From NCBI GenBank assembly GCA_014549065.1, contig JACDOX010000508.1, positions 100,592 to 164,591 on the forward strand: 64,000 bases of DNA, read 5' to 3'. The DNA is from Cardinalis cardinalis. Its lineage: Eukaryota > Chordata > Aves > Passeriformes > Cardinalidae. Shown one piece after another: positions 44,701 through 58,254 of the stretch. Every line of letters starts with the position of its first letter. The first letter of the stretch is position 1. A model generated the notes under the pieces. It made no database searches. It worked only from the letters and a program-made list of their open reading frames with translations, and had not been told where the DNA came from. The position numbers and the translations under genes were made by a program.

Positions 44701-45714
44701 CGGCAGCCTGGCCCCAGCAACCCAGAGGTTTTCCCCTTGTGTTTGAAAATATTTTCAACTGTTACTGTACAAACCAGGTACTCAAAATCCACCGAAAACT
44801 GTANGTGTAGGGAGCTCAACTGCCCCTCTGTCACGGATCAGTTTGCTAAACTTTTTGCCTGGACAGCTTTAGAGAGTGTCCTTTGAAGAGAATGCTTTGT
44901 CCAGTGTGTGAGAAATGCTCATGTTGGGAGCTGTAGCCTTTAACATGTAACTTTTATAGTTGGATTTCTGCCAGCCTGCTTTGGTGGCCACGGTGCAGAG
45001 TCTGTCCAGGAGCTCCCTGGAGCCCTAATGCACAGATTGTTGCTATTTATTGCTCTGCTTGATAAAAATCCCAGAAAAATCTATTCGGGATTTTTAATAT
45101 AAATAATATGTAGACAGAGCTTTTGATAGGTACCCTTTCCAATACAGATTGAAAAAAAAAAAGCCAGGAAAATGAACACAGAGCTTGGACAAGCTCTACA
45201 TGTGGTTGAGAAAGAGCAGGTGAGGCTGGGTTGGTCCTAGAACCAAGAACAAGATTGATGTTCAGTCCCTCCTGCACACGAGGAACAGAGGACTCTGACT
45301 TTGTACATAACCAAAACTGCACTGATATTCCCTGTCTCCATCAGCCTTTTCTCCTCTCACAGAAAACAGATGCAAGACTCACATTTGCAGAGGCATCACT
45401 TTTTTCACTGGAGACTTTCCTTCCCTTGAAGGCTAATTGAGATCAAAAGCACTCAAAGCACTGCTGCAGTTCTTGACTCACACCTCACTCAGGAAAAATT
45501 GTTAGCAGCTTTGGTCCAGGCCCACCCTGTGTACACAACATTTTAATTGCATCCCTTTAAGGAGGGAGAAAATCCTGACTGAATGGCCAGGAAGCACTCT
45601 GTTCCAGGTCTATATGACAGAAAGCTGCATGTGGATAAAAATGTCAAAGATGTGCCTAGCAATGAGGTACAAGAGCATAAAAACCCTTCTCCTAATCTGA
45701 TGGAAATGCCACCT
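44700..45714. other. Noncoding stretch without identified features
   Basis: No recognisable gene or repeat between the CpG island and the first LTR of the next cluster. Confidence 0.5.
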
Positions 45715-46364
45715 TGTCTTGGTTTCCAAAGCCAGGTGTCTGCTAAGGAAAGCTGCAGCCTCCCCTGAAATGGAAAATGCAAAATCCCGCCCTCCAAATT
45801 GCTATAAATTTTAAATTAAGGGGCTCTCAGGCAAAAAGTATTGGAGCAGGAATAACAGTTCTTTACTAGGGAAGAAAATAAAAAGATAAAATAAACAATG
45901 CAGGAAACTAAACCAACACTGCCAGAGTCAGAACCCAGCCTGACACCCTGTGGGTCAGGTGCTGGCAGCAGTGCCATTGGAATTGTGGCTCAGCCCTCCT
46001 GCAGTGTCAGGGGTGGNTCTGCTGGAGCAGGGATCCTGGAGAAAGGTGCAGCCTTCCTCTGAAGGTCCAGGGGAAGAGGCAGCTGCTGTTCCTCCAGGAA
46101 ATCCAGTGGAGAAGCCGTGCTGGTGTTCCAGAATCTCCAGATTATATCCAGGTAGGAATGCTTGGCTCCCCCTCTGGGCTCACATCTCCAATGGGATGCT
46201 GTAGTTCTTATCAGCCATGCAGGGACATTCAATAGCTGTTATCAGCAGGTGTCCCCCTGAGGGAGGAGTGGGTGTGGAAGAGATAAGGAAAACTGCCCAC
46301 TGAACAGAAGAGAGCTGCCATACAGATGGCAAAGAGAACACAATTTGTTTGGCAATCCAGGACA
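45715..46364 (-). mobile_element. Solo LTR, family 4, copy 1
   Basis: 650 bp, TGTCTTGGTTTCCAAAGCC to ggaca, flanked by CACCT (45710-45714) and CAGCT (46365-46369), one difference in 5 bp. Aligns over its length to 46896-47583 with moderate divergence. The - strand shows the U3-R-U5 order. Confidence 0.8.
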
Positions 46365-46895
46365 CAGCTTCTGTCACAAGCTGTGAGTGGGAGGAAAATG
46401 GATACACATGGACATATGATTTTGGTTATTTTCTTGTGGCAGCCCCTTAACTGGAAGTTGACATATACCTACTAGTGATAATTGGAAATATGAATCAACA
46501 CCAGGGCTTAAGTATTAACAGACCCAAATTACATCTTGGTTCTGGAATTCCAACAAAGTCCTTGGTGAAAATAAAAACAATTAGATCCATTTCTAAACTG
46601 TCACANATCTGTGAATGCAGATATTTCACTGAAGCAGCTCCTTGTCTTCCTATTACCTAAATTTATGAGTGATTGACTTAAGCCCAGTCAAAATAAATCT
46701 ACAATAAAGGAAAAAACAAATCTTGAGTGGGTTTTAAACCCCATTTTAAGNCATTCTCCATCTCCACAGACCATGGATACTTTGTTCAATGTGNAAGGCT
46801 TGCTACTCTGGCAGCACCCACACTTCTGCAGGGACAGATTCACTGGTCAGACCAGGTGACTGCATCAGCAGAAGCTGCACGCACAGGAGGAGGCT

Positions 46896-47583
46896 TGTCT
46901 TGGTTTGAACAGACAGGCGTCTGCTAAGGAAGGCAGGAGCCTCCCNTGAAATGGAAAATGNAAACCCCCTCCCTCTGAATTATTATAATTTTGAAATTAA
47001 GAGGCTCACAGGCAAAGACATGGGAGTAGGAATAACAGTTCTTTATTAGGGAAGAAAAAAAAAATTAAAAACACAGTAATACAAACCAGCCCTGCCAGAG
47101 TGAGAGCATGCCCTGCCCCTGTGTGTCAGGGGGTGTCCCAGCCCCATCCCATGGGGGCTCAGCCCTCCTGCAGTGCCAGCTGTGGCTCTGCTGCAGCAGG
47201 GATCCTGCACAAGGGGGGAGTTTTCCTCTGCAGCTCCAGGGCTGCTGCAGATGGGCCTGGGCTCCCTCTGCCAATGCAGGGCAGCAGAAAGCTGCTCCTC
47301 TGGCAATGCAGGGGGCAAAGGCTGCTGGGCTGGGCCAGGCTCAGATTGGATCCAGGTAGGAATGCTTGGCTCCTGCCCTGGGCGCAGCATCTCCCCATGG
47401 GATGCTGGAATTGGATCAGCCCTGCAGGGACACTCAGTGGCCATGGNCAGCAGAGATCTCCTGGAGGGAGGGTTGGCTGTGGCAGAGAGAAAGAAAACTG
47501 CCCATGAACAGCAGAGAACTGCCCAGCTCTGACACATGGGGATAGAATACACAGCCCTAAATCAAATGTTGCAACNCAGGACA
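46896..47583 (-). mobile_element. Solo LTR, family 4, copy 2
   Basis: 688 bp, TGTCTTGGTTTGAACAG to caggaca, flanked by AGGCT (46891-46895) and GGGCT (47584-47588). On the - strand CCTAATAAAGAACTG is the poly(A) signal, followed by a U5 of about 140 bp. Open frames across the GC-rich U3 are chance. Confidence 0.82.
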
Positions 47584-49227
47584 GGGCTGTCAGCTCCAGG
47601 AGAAAAATCAGGGGGATTGGTACAAGTTCTGCTCAGTCTTTTTCTAATTAGCACCTTATTGTGCAAGGTAGGAAAGAACTCCAAACACTGGAGGAGTCAG
47701 CTGGGTTAAGGGACNCTGTGAAACTCACCCACATTTGTAAATGGGATTTCTGTACTGTCGTGGTTGGAAAATGGAGGCTCAGTGATTTTTGTACACAGTG
47801 AAAAGAAAAATGAAAAGTGTTAATCTGGGTATATCATGGCCTTGCTCACAAGGATGCAAATGCTGCTTCCAATATCTTCAAGTTGCTGGCCTGAAAATTA
47901 ACTTTTTTTTTCATCATCCTGATGGTAAGGATCTTCTTTGATTCTGTGAATTATTTTAAAAGGAAAAAGAAATAATATTTGGTTCTTTGATCTTNTTTTC
48001 AAGTGGTAATGTCATGGAAGCAAGCTGGAAATGCCTTTCCTTCACAGGAGAGGAAATTATTCAGTCCAGAAAGTTTGTGTATTTGGTAAATTTNAAAGCC
48101 TTTGCCTTGCCTCAGTGGTGACAGCAGAGCCACAGAGAGCATTCAGTAAATTACAAAGGAGATGATTTGGTTAACGAGGGGGGATGATTTCATTAGTCAC
48201 ACCTTTTGATAGATTCCATAGCCATGGATGAGCAAAAAACACTTTTAAGATTCCCAGCATCCCACCATCTCACACAGACCTCTGGCTTCACACACACCTC
48301 AGCTGGCCTGGGGGCACGGAATGCTGTCCCTCTGAGGCTGCTGGTGCCCCTGGAAAGCCAGGAGAGGATCTGCCAGAGATGCTTTGTGGGGCTGCACAGG
48401 TGTTGTGGCAGTTCCTGGGCTGGAATCCTGCCCCACAATGCACTTTACAGCACTGGCCTTTTGGAATGTGGAGCCTGAAGGAAACACTTGGAAACACTTG
48501 CTGACACTTTGCCTCAGGCTCTAAGAAGATATCAACTGCCCAATTGCCATTAATTTCTCACTTGAATATCACTGGAGCACACGTGGGGGCTGTGCAGCCC
48601 CTGCACAGGGTACACCAGTGCTCAGCCTTCCTTAGGAACAAACTCTGAAAAGGGGCAACTTTAAAACAAGATGTAAGAATTTTTTCCGTTATGCAGAATT
48701 CANATAGATGTGAGCGGCAGGTGAAGATGCTAAAAATAAGAAAAATAGCTTTGTCAAACAGGCAGAAGATTCAGTTATGCAGTGAAACANGATAAATGTG
48801 TCTTAGATGAATATCAGACAGGGCTTTCTCTACAAACAATAATATTTTTAGCCTGTTAGCTTCATGAAATTGCCTTTCAAATCCTAACTTCAGGCCAACC
48901 TGTCTTCAAGGCACTAAAAATTTTTGCAAGCTCTCTTGGGTCAAGAATGCTGCTTCTGTATCTTAGGAGCAGTTTGAAAAGAAATGCACAAAGATTGTTT
49001 ATAGTGTAAGCATGCAGGCACAACTATCATTAAATCCATACTCAGAAAAATAACACTTGATTTGCTCCAGATGCAGGTAAGTTGCTGGACCTAGTGCTTT
49101 CCAAGATGCTGATCCTGGGAGCTGAGGGTGATTTCAGTGCTGTTGTCANCAAAGAGCCTGAAGTCTGCAGGATCCAAATGGCTGGGAGTTTAAACCTGAG
49201 CCTGTACTTGTGCACAAAAGCAAAAAA

Positions 49228-49340
49228 ACATCATAGAATGCTTTGGGTAAGAAGGCACCTTAAATCTCATCTTGCTCCAGTGCCCAAGATTTCCCATGGG
49301 AAATCTTTTCCATAAGGAAAACCATGGCTGTGTTTGNTGT
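49228..49340 (-). mobile_element. Short CR1 remnant
   Basis: catcatagaatgctttgggt followed by aaggcaccttaaatctcatc is a decayed antisense CR1 3' end. Confidence 0.65.
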
Positions 49341-49904
49341 GCTAAGAGCACCTTTGGCAGAACCAAACAGCACCAAATACACCAGGGAAGCCTCACAGGG
49401 TGTTCAGGGCACATGAGCACACCTGGATCTGCTGGACCTCCAGTGGTGGGCAGCTCTTACAGCTGGGACCTGTAGGTACAACCCAGCTGCAGCTGGGAGA
49501 GGGAATTCCAAAGGCAGCCTCACGTGTCCCTTTCTCCTCTTCACAGGCTCCCACAGCAGCAGGTTCTGGGCATTCATCTCAGTGACTGGAGCTTTTACAG
49601 AATGGAAAAAACAAAACTGTCTCCCAGCTCCATGTTTGAGGGAAATCTGAATCCCTACAGAGCAAGTGTGCATGATCCCCTTTCCTCCTCTGTGCTGTCT
49701 AGTGTGTGTACAATCCTGAATCAGCCCTGCTTATCTGCAGGAGCTGATGTTCTGTTCCAGCAAGGGACATGGCAAGGGAGTGTTGCTCTGGCTGCTGCTT
49801 CTCTCTTCAGTCTCTGCAGGTGGTGGACAGCTACAGAGAAAATATTCTGTGTTACAGGAACAAGCCAAACAGAAATGGATTTGTGGTCACAAACCAACAG
49901 ATTG

Positions 49905-50125
49905 CTCACAAACAAACAAACAAACAAACAAAAGAGGTTAAAACAAAGAGAACTGACACCATCTAAAGAAAAAAAAGTCCAGAAAACCAACCAATCAATC
50001 CAAAACCCAACAGCAACAACAAAAAAAAACCCAAACAAACAACAACAAAAACCCACAAAACACCAATGAAACAAACAAACAAAAAAAAAGAGAGAGAGAA
50101 AAAGAAAAAGAGAAAAAAAGGTAGC
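49905..50125 (+). repeat. (CAAA)n and A/G-rich simple sequence
   Basis: Starts as caaacaaacaaac, continues as A-rich CAAC/CCAA mixtures and ends in GA-rich sequence. Strongly strand-asymmetric. Confidence 0.92.
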
Positions 50126-52277
50126 AATTAGCCTTATCCTGGTGGCCACTGGAGCAGGGGAGAAGTCCCTTCTTAGGGTCTGTGGGACACAGTAAAAGGA
50201 AGAGCAAAGGCTGCAAATAGCCCAGGGTTTCTGCCCACCCATCTAATGGGGCTTGTCTTTGAACTGCAAATACAAATCTAAATGCAAATTGGTTCCCAGC
50301 TCTGGGTTTGAACAGAAAGGCCCAGAAAAGAAAGGCATTAGGTGGAAAANGGAAGCAGGCACCCCTTCTGATCTGCCAGTAGCACCATCATCTTCCCAGT
50401 CAGCTGTCTGGAAAACTCTGGACTCCCAAAGAGTAATTTCAGTATAAGTATTTCCCATAATACTATGCTTTCCCATTAGTATTTCTTTCATGGTAAGAGA
50501 GCCATGACATTCCTAACAAGTAAACATCTGCAGTGGTATTGAATACTTTTGTTTATAGAGACAAGTGAGAAAAAAAACAAAAGTCAGGAGCCCAAGTTGC
50601 AGAAGTGAAAACCATATTTCTTCTCCAGACACCTTGATCTCTACANCATCTGAAGGCATGGCCAAAGCAGCTGAAATGTGCCTGGAGATTTATGAAGCAT
50701 TGCCTCATACCCAGCTGCTTTGTTGCCCTCACACACTACACTCTTATTTGGCTGCATTTTCCACTCCACACAATAGATTTTAATTTTCAGTCGGGTGTTA
50801 GCATCAGAATGTGAGTGCCACAAAGATTTATCCATCCCCATCTACATCTTGAAAAGCTTCAAGCTATTCAGTTACTAAAATATGCTCTAAAAGCATATTT
50901 TAAGAGCTGGGAGGTTTGCACATTTTGAAGGCCTCTAGCAGCACCCTTGAGAGCACCTTTCATTTTTGCTGATTTCCTTAATGAGGATGGAACAGTCATG
51001 GCCAAGGCTGGACCCAAGTCCTGCAGGAAGATGATGTTTACTTGAAACATTCAAATTATTTAGCCCAGGAGGCTGGTTTGAATCATGCCCTGATGAAGGG
51101 GCAGATTTTGGCTCAGTGGAGGGAGATTGTTCATTCTATAATGAAACCCTTTCTGCAGAGAAGCCCCTTTGGAGACAGCCTGGCTTTCAGGAGTTCCAGC
51201 ATAACTGTTCTAGCATTTCCTCCCTGGCCTGTGAGCACCACATCTTTGCAGCAGCACTGGGGAGGGAGTACAATCCCTTTCTACATGCCTCTTTCCCCTG
51301 AAAAACTACCCAGAGTNGGGAACCCCGTGCATTAAAGCATCTTAGACCATCTCACTTAATTCCATTGCCTGTCAGAACAAACCCCAGCTTTGCCATGGCT
51401 GACACTGGGTTTGTGCCCATTGTTCTGCTCTGGATATTACACACTGCTCCCAAACCACAGGCTGCAGAGCCCAGGGATCCTGATGTTCAGCACTTCCCTG
51501 CCATTAGCATCTCCTTCTCTTTGGCACCCCTTGAGGACACAACTCAAGTGATTTTCTGAGCTTGGTGCCACAGTTCACACGGACAGAGCAAGCACAGATT
51601 TGTGCTGTAACTCAAGACACTGGGTGGAAGGTGAGGGACAGCCCAGCCAGGGAGCCATTGGGAAAGAGTTTTCTGAGGGGGACAGCTCCTGCTGTCCCTT
51701 CTGCAAAGGAGGAGCTGGGAATCCTCCATTTGTTGAAAGATTTCTCCAATAACTGACTCAAGTCCCTTGCAGTAAGCAGTCTGCCATCCCAAAGTTACCT
51801 CTCTTTGTTGCCAGGAGGGGAGAAAAATCTAATTCACTGCCTATTGTTATCTCTGCCTTTTTCTAGGAGAAACAGACTGNCCTGTGTCTAGACCAAATTT
51901 ATGACTTTATTATTGCTGCAGCAGTGGCAAAGCCAAACTATGGTAAANAGCAAGGAACAGAAACCCAGGACAGAGATAAATCCAGCCCGTAAAGTNGTGT
52001 TTAGCTCATCCACTCACTGGTGACTTGGAGATTTCTTCTGTCCCTGACTCTTGCCTTTCCTTTCTGTTTTAAGCACAATCTGGAGCTCTCCCCATCTGCT
52101 GGGACCCAGGACATTCCTCTGGCTGCCCTGGAGGACTTGAGATCCTGGCAAGGAGCTCAGAGACCTTGGCACAGAGTCACAGACACCTGTGCCTTCGATT
52201 TTAACCCATGGAAACAATTACTAACTTTATGTGAGGATTTACAAGCCACAAGAGTTTGAGTAGAATGATGGTTAATT

Positions 52278-52680
52278 TGTCACAGGGTGAAAAAGTAGAA
52301 TTTTGGGGTTTTTAGAATGGGGGCTCAAGAGGCAAGATGGAGGAATCTGGGTGTGCCTTGTCCTTCTTCTTCTTCTTGTCCCCATCTTCTGCTGTAATGG
52401 TGACACTTCTGGATTGGTTTAGAGTAGAGACAGACTGTCTAACATAGGTGATAGGTATTGGAAAATTATTGTAAATAAAGTACAGCTAGTTTTTAGTATA
52501 AAAAGATAACACCACCCCAAGGGCAGTGACTGTGCCTCAACCCAACCTGCTGGACAGATCTCAGCAGGTCAGAGAAAGAATGGAAGAGANAAGAGAAAAT
52601 AAACAACCTTGAAAAGCAGAACAAACTAATCTCAACTTCTTCTTCGATCGGGGGGCTGAGAAAAAAGAGACTTTCTAACA
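52278..52680 (+). mobile_element. LTR-like element
   Basis: TGTCACAGGGTG to tttctaaca, about 403 bp, with TAAATAAAGTACAGC and a later AATAAACAACC. Resembles an ERV LTR by ends and signals, but no target duplication was found. Confidence 0.55.
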
Positions 52681-53663
52681 CCTTGGGGTCATCTCAACCA
52701 CAGAAACCTGAGACCCACCNCCAGAGAGAAATGAGCACATGGAGGGCTGGCCCTGGCTGGACACCAGATGCCACCAAGCCTCTGGGAAAGGCCTGAGCCA
52801 GCNTGGAGCAATCCATGAGGTCATTCCTTAGGCTCATTCCCTCATGTCCATGGTTCTTTCACAGCGTGGGCTCTGGAAGTATATAGGAAGANAATTCCTG
52901 CCCTGAGAGATGTCGGAACAAATCTGTGGAGTCATCCCAACCATTTTCTCTTTGGGGATGCATCCTGTGTTTACAGTCATGTGTTTTACCCACGCCTGCT
53001 CCCCAGGGCATAAATCCTGGAATGGAGCAGTTTACCTGCCTGCTCTACCTGAAGTGTCATTAAAAAAGTTCTGACAATATCTGTAATTTTTAATACACAG
53101 TGAAATTTAGAAAACCCAGATCAAGAGTTATATTCTTTCTGAACAGGTAACAGCAGAAAGACTCTCTCTGGAAAATCTAGAACAAAGTCTCTTAATATCA
53201 GAAAATAAAAATCCTCTTTTACAGTGATAATTGAAGCCATTTGTTGCAATAAACTTCAACCTGAAATNAAAGTAGAAATAACATCCTGGTGATATACTTC
53301 ATTGGAGAATTTCAGCTTGCAGACAGGAAGCAAATACTTTCTACAACTCAAACCAATAGCAGGTTTCCTGAAAAATATAGCTCCTTTCCACACAGTTGCC
53401 ATCAAGAACTATTTTTAAACCTCACTATGAAAAATTGCAGCTCAGTGTTGTTTTACAGGAGAACTGAGAATTCCCAGTGAGTGGTATTCATCATCTGGAT
53501 ATGAAGTAAATTTTTTTTACCAAGGAACATTTTTCACTCNTTTTGTTGTCATCTTTGGCCTCACCAGACAACTTTTTGCTATAGCTCTAACACATCTAGT
53601 ATGTGGTTTTAATGAGATTTATGTGCAACTTGGAGTCCTTNGGAAAAAGAAAAGATTATATAG

Positions 53664-54093
53664 TGATGCCTCAGGTTTTAGCTTTAATATTTTTCAGATT
53701 CTGTGCTGCTTTAGTGTGTGGGTCTGGCTTCATATGAGGGGATGGTGAGCTCTCTACACAGAGCAGGGAGACAAAACAATTCCTGCTCNAGCTGGGCACC
53801 AAGNACAAATGATCCAAATCTCAGGCCCAGGATCACAAACAACAGTGGANTGAAGGGAGAAAACCAAGAAGGATGGGACTTGATGGGCTGGAGCTGTAAT
53901 TAGACAATTAACTCAAATATGCAAATGGAGCAGAACTTATAAAAGTGAGAGACCCTGTGAGCGGTCATACAATTTTGTGGCCATTTTGTGTTGTGCTGCC
54001 CAAGGTGGATCCATTGAGGCCTATTAATAAATCCCTACTTNATTCTTTAGCTCTGTCTAGTCTCTGTTCTAGGGAAGCCTTCACAAAGCATCA
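53664..54093 (+). mobile_element. Solo LTR, ERV1-like family 2, copy 2
   Basis: 430 bp, TGATGCCTCAGG to GCATCA, flanked by ATAG and GTAG (3 of 4 bp). Contains a TATA box cttataaaag at about 53936 and AATAAATCCC at about 54029 before a U5-like tract. Homologous to 21434-21874. Confidence 0.8.
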
Positions 54094-54394
54094 GTAGCTG
54101 TGCAAGGAAAACTGGAGGTACTTTACTCTCAGCCAGTTCCTTTCCTGTATTCTGAGCCCACTGGTGCTGTTTGGAAGGCAGGAACTTGGCCTATCTGCAG
54201 AGCTGCATTTCTGCCAGCAGCAGGAGCACATCAGCACAACACTGCCCAGTGCAGGCTGTGAACGGGTCATTCAAACAGGGTACCTGGAGTAACAGCTTCT
54301 GCTGGTCTGTAACGGGGATCACACCAGCAAATACCCATCCTCCTGGTCCTTCACCACTATCCATGAGCCAGCAATGCCCTGAGGCCTGAGAAGA

Positions 54395-54945
54395 ACCGGG
54401 AACAGCACTGCCAGCAGGTCAGGGAGGGGATCCAGCCCCTCTGCTCNGCCTGTGAGGCACATCTGCAGTGCTGTGTCCAGCTCTGGCTCCTCAGCACAGC
54501 AGGGACAGGAGCTCCTGGAGCTGAGCAAGGGCCTGGAGCAGCTCGGTGCCCAGGAAAGGCTGAGGGAGCTGGGGCTGCTCAGCCTGGAGAGGAGCCCCAG
54601 CTGAGAGGGGCCCTCAGGCCTGGGTGTCCCTGTGTGCAGGAGGAGCAGAGCAGGGCCCAGGCTCTGCTCCCTGGGGCCCAGCAATGGCACCAGAGCCACG
54701 GGCAGGGACTGATGCCCAGGAAGTTCCACCTGGACAGGAGGAAGAAATTCTTTCCTGTGCAGTGACCATGAACAGGCTGCCCAGGGAGGGTGTGGAGTCT
54801 CCCTCACCGGAGACATTCCAGAACCATCTGGATGCAATCCTGTTCCATGTGCCCTGGGATGGCCCTGTGTGAGCAGGGAGGTGGGACCAGATGCCTCACC
54901 ATGATCCCTTTCAGCCTGACCCATTCTGGGATTCTGTAGTACAGC
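54395..54945 (+). mobile_element. CR1 LINE fragment, 3' end
   Basis: Plus-strand CR1 (aggctgagggagctggggct, gaacaggctgcccagggagg, ccattctgggattctgta). Near-identical to the reverse complement of the CR1 at 39388-39845. Confidence 0.92.
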
Positions 54946-56633
54946 ATTCTCTATTTTTGCCTCAACATTTTCTCTTTCTGTCTGCTTTATCATTTATGCA
55001 TTGCAATATNTAAAAGATGCTTTTGTGCACAACAAAGACACTTAAACCAGGAAACAACACATGAGGAATTTAGGGTATGGGTGGCAAGTTGCCACATTTG
55101 CTGAGCTGCTGTTCACTAGACCACACTCACTAAAATCCATAAATTGAGTGTTTAAAGCTTAGGCAATGCTAAGTGCAGAGTGATGCACTTTAGCTGAAGA
55201 CTCTTCAATGAGGGATGAAGAAAGGCAGCACCATCGTGGCAGAGAATGTGCACAGGATAATCCCCATGACTATGGTGCATGCTGTGGGATATCCTGCTGG
55301 CCAGAGTTGGATGTCTAAATCAATACTCCAGGGAGAGCCAGTCTTGAGAGGGAGGTGACAAGATTGCACTGAAAGCAGTACAACAAATGCCAGCAGCACT
55401 GTGACTCCTGCCCCGGGAGGCTGGCACAGCCTCCTGTCTGTCACCTTGCCAAAACGATTGATCCATCAAAGAACAGCTGAGTTTTGCAAAGGTCACTCAC
55501 TGATCACGTGTTGGGTTGGGATTCCTGAATTACACTTTGCTCTTGACTCTCTTTGGGAGGCTGTCCAAGTTGGTGATGGTTGGATTCACAGCAGCCTTGA
55601 GGAAAAGCCTGGCTGAAATCAAATTCATGAGTTGTGTGCCTGAGGTTTCCAGAGCAATGGATCATCAGTGGAACCAGATGGGCCAGAGCTTCCGGGCCTG
55701 GACAAGGATTTTGGGAACAACATGTTTTGAGGGAGCAACAGAGTAATTGGGGAAACAAAAATGTACTTTTCCAATCCCTCCTGCCATCTGATGCTTGATT
55801 GAGTCATAAATATGTTTCAATACAAGGCTGCTGCATTTCAAATACTTTGCTTGATTAGGAGGAAAGCCCAAATGTCTTAAAAATTAAAGAACCATTCTGC
55901 TCAAATATTCCAGAGCCCCACTCTGCACTTCCAGGGAAATTTGAGGTGCTTATGTTCAAGATCAGCAGGCAAAACATGCATAAAATGGGCAGGGGGTGGT
56001 GGGNCACCCAAAGGCACCTTTCCATTTTGGGCCAGTTGTGGGGATCTTTTGGGAATGCTGGGAGAAGATTGCCTGTGCAGACCCAGCAATCCCAAAAGGT
56101 GACACAGTTTAGGAGAAATATCCTTTCTTCAACAAGCAGCTAGGTGCCATCTTCCTCAGCCATTTCCCACATTCCTGATTATTTTTTACTTCTGTTCATT
56201 CATTTTTATCTTTTTTGCTTCACAGTTTTTCCTTTGAATGTTGCTGCTCCTCCTTTAGCTTTCTCATAACTTAAAATTATATCAATGGTGTGGAGGATAA
56301 TCTACAACACCAAAGGGGATCCCAGGTTGCCGTAATANCCCTGGAATTGTTTTAAAGGACAGGAGTGAGGGCAGAAGATGGAACAATCTGTCCTGGANAA
56401 ACAGTGCTGGTTTTCTTTGCCANAAATGCAACCTTCAGAAGGAAGGCTTCAGGAGAGTGATCTTGGATATGGAAAAATAATACTCTTATGGAAACTGTAA
56501 ATATAGTGAGAGGAAACCAGGAACAAGGGTGGCCTGTCTGGGGAGCAGGAGGGGCTGGTAAGGCAGATTGTCCTTCTGCCTGAAGATATTTGATGTAATT
56601 TATCCCATCTGCAAGCACTTTGTGCGCTCATGC
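54945..56633. other. Noncoding stretch without identified features
   Basis: No gene or repeat recognised. Confidence 0.45.
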
Positions 56634-57049
56634 TGTGGGGGTACCAGTTATTGATTTCTCTGGGTCTGGATTGAAGGCACTTGAGACAGTAATTCATGTT
56701 GGGACTCAGGTGTTTATTGTTCCTTATCAGTAAAACAGTCCCACCACTGTGAGTTCAGCAGCTTTTCATTAGAAGGCACAAAATGGCCAACAATCTCTTG
56801 TTCCAAGGTCTTTTAAGACTAAACTATCCAATTAAGAACTGACACCTGGATTATTTTCCCTTTTAACCCAATAACTGATCCCAAAGAGGCCGCAATGGGA
56901 CTTTTCTGCCCAATTACAAAATGCCACCCAAACCCATGAGGAAGGAGGAAGAAGAAGCATGAAGAAAAAACTCAGGATGACACCCTGTGCCCTCCATCTT
57001 GCTTCCATCCACTACATAGTAAAAATCCCAAAACCTCAATTTCTCACCA
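56634..57049 (-). mobile_element. LTR-like element
   Basis: On the - strand TGGTGAGAAATTGAGG begins the segment, AATAAACACC is near its end, and it stops at cccaca. ERVL-like in style. Borders approximate; no target duplication. Confidence 0.5.
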
Positions 57050-58254
57050 AGTGATACATCTACACTGCTCTCTGTAATCTATTGCACACTTTTGTGGATT
57101 CCAGTCTATCTTGAAGTCCAGGAAACTTTCTCCATGAATGAGGGTCAAAGTCAAGGCTCCCCTGGGGGTCAGGGCACCCCAGAGCAGAGAAATATTCCCT
57201 GTGCCCTGGGTTTCCACATCATGCAAAACTCCATTCTGGGGATTATCACATCATTCCTTACAAAGNTCTGTCTCACTGATGACTTGGTGCTGTTGCTCAA
57301 ATCCTTGCCAATGGCTCGGAGAAGCAAAGGACTAAGAAACCACTGACACTCCAGGCTGAAGACAAGTTCATAATCACACCTTGAGATGGTTACACCCAGG
57401 AAACTCAAGATGTTTCCAATTGTCTGTCAAGAAAGAAAGAAAGAAATGTGAAGCAACATGTCCCCCACCCCACAAATATTTAGGTCTGCAAATAGAATGG
57501 ATAATTGATTATAAATAATCCAACAAAAAGCATCCACCCATCCCTCGGTCCCATATGCCATTAGGATCTATAAAGTTTGGGTATCTTCTCTGTAAAAAAC
57601 ACAGAAAATTATTGAGTTTCTGGAAATTATTGCATTATGATCAAAAGTAGGCTCAAATAATTCTTTTGTGTTTGAGAAAAGATTTAATGTCTTTGTAATT
57701 GAAAGATTGCAAAATTAAATGGTTCTCCAGGCAGTGACATCTCTTCTTCTACCAGAAAGACTTTAAGGGAATGAAATAGTCTCTGTAAGGTTTTTAGAAC
57801 AGTTGTAAAATTCTGATTAGACAAAAAGGTCCCAAACATGAAACTTGATTTTCAAGTTGAGACAAAGCTAAATAGCTTCAATTTTCATTCTTCCTTTATT
57901 TGCATTCTCTTCTCTGAAATTCCAACCACATTATTTACTNCAGTGCAATCCCAAACAAAGCTTTATTTATTGAGATGAAACAGAGCCATCTGCAAAAACA
58001 GTGTTTCTGACTATAAAATATGTTCCTTGTGTTCAAAGAAATGTTAATGTTTAGACCAACAAATGATGGAAAAGATGAAAATAGCCAAGTTTCCAGTTCT
58101 TTGCACTGAAATATCTTCCACATGTTTGTTATATAAATTGCAAAGGTACAATTNTGCTAATTAGTTTCTTCATTCCAGTAAGAAATTAAAGAAAAGAACA
58201 GGTGGAAATAGACTTACACAAGATTGTGCTTATTACTGGGGGAAAATCAAGNTG
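57050..58254. other. Noncoding stretch without identified features
   Basis: AT-rich sequence with a short (GAAA)n at about 57430. No gene recognised. Confidence 0.45.

Larger units (their letters stand above)
47584..52277. other. Noncoding stretch, mostly featureless
   Basis: No gene recognised. Contains a short CR1 remnant at 49228-49340 and an A/CA-rich simple tract at 49905-50125. The rest appears single-copy. Confidence 0.5.

Noticed and set aside
47046..47552. Open frames conserved between 47 kb and 58.6 kb
   Set aside because: Conservation is at the DNA level because both are LTR copies; frames are open on both strands and there is no viral protein motif.
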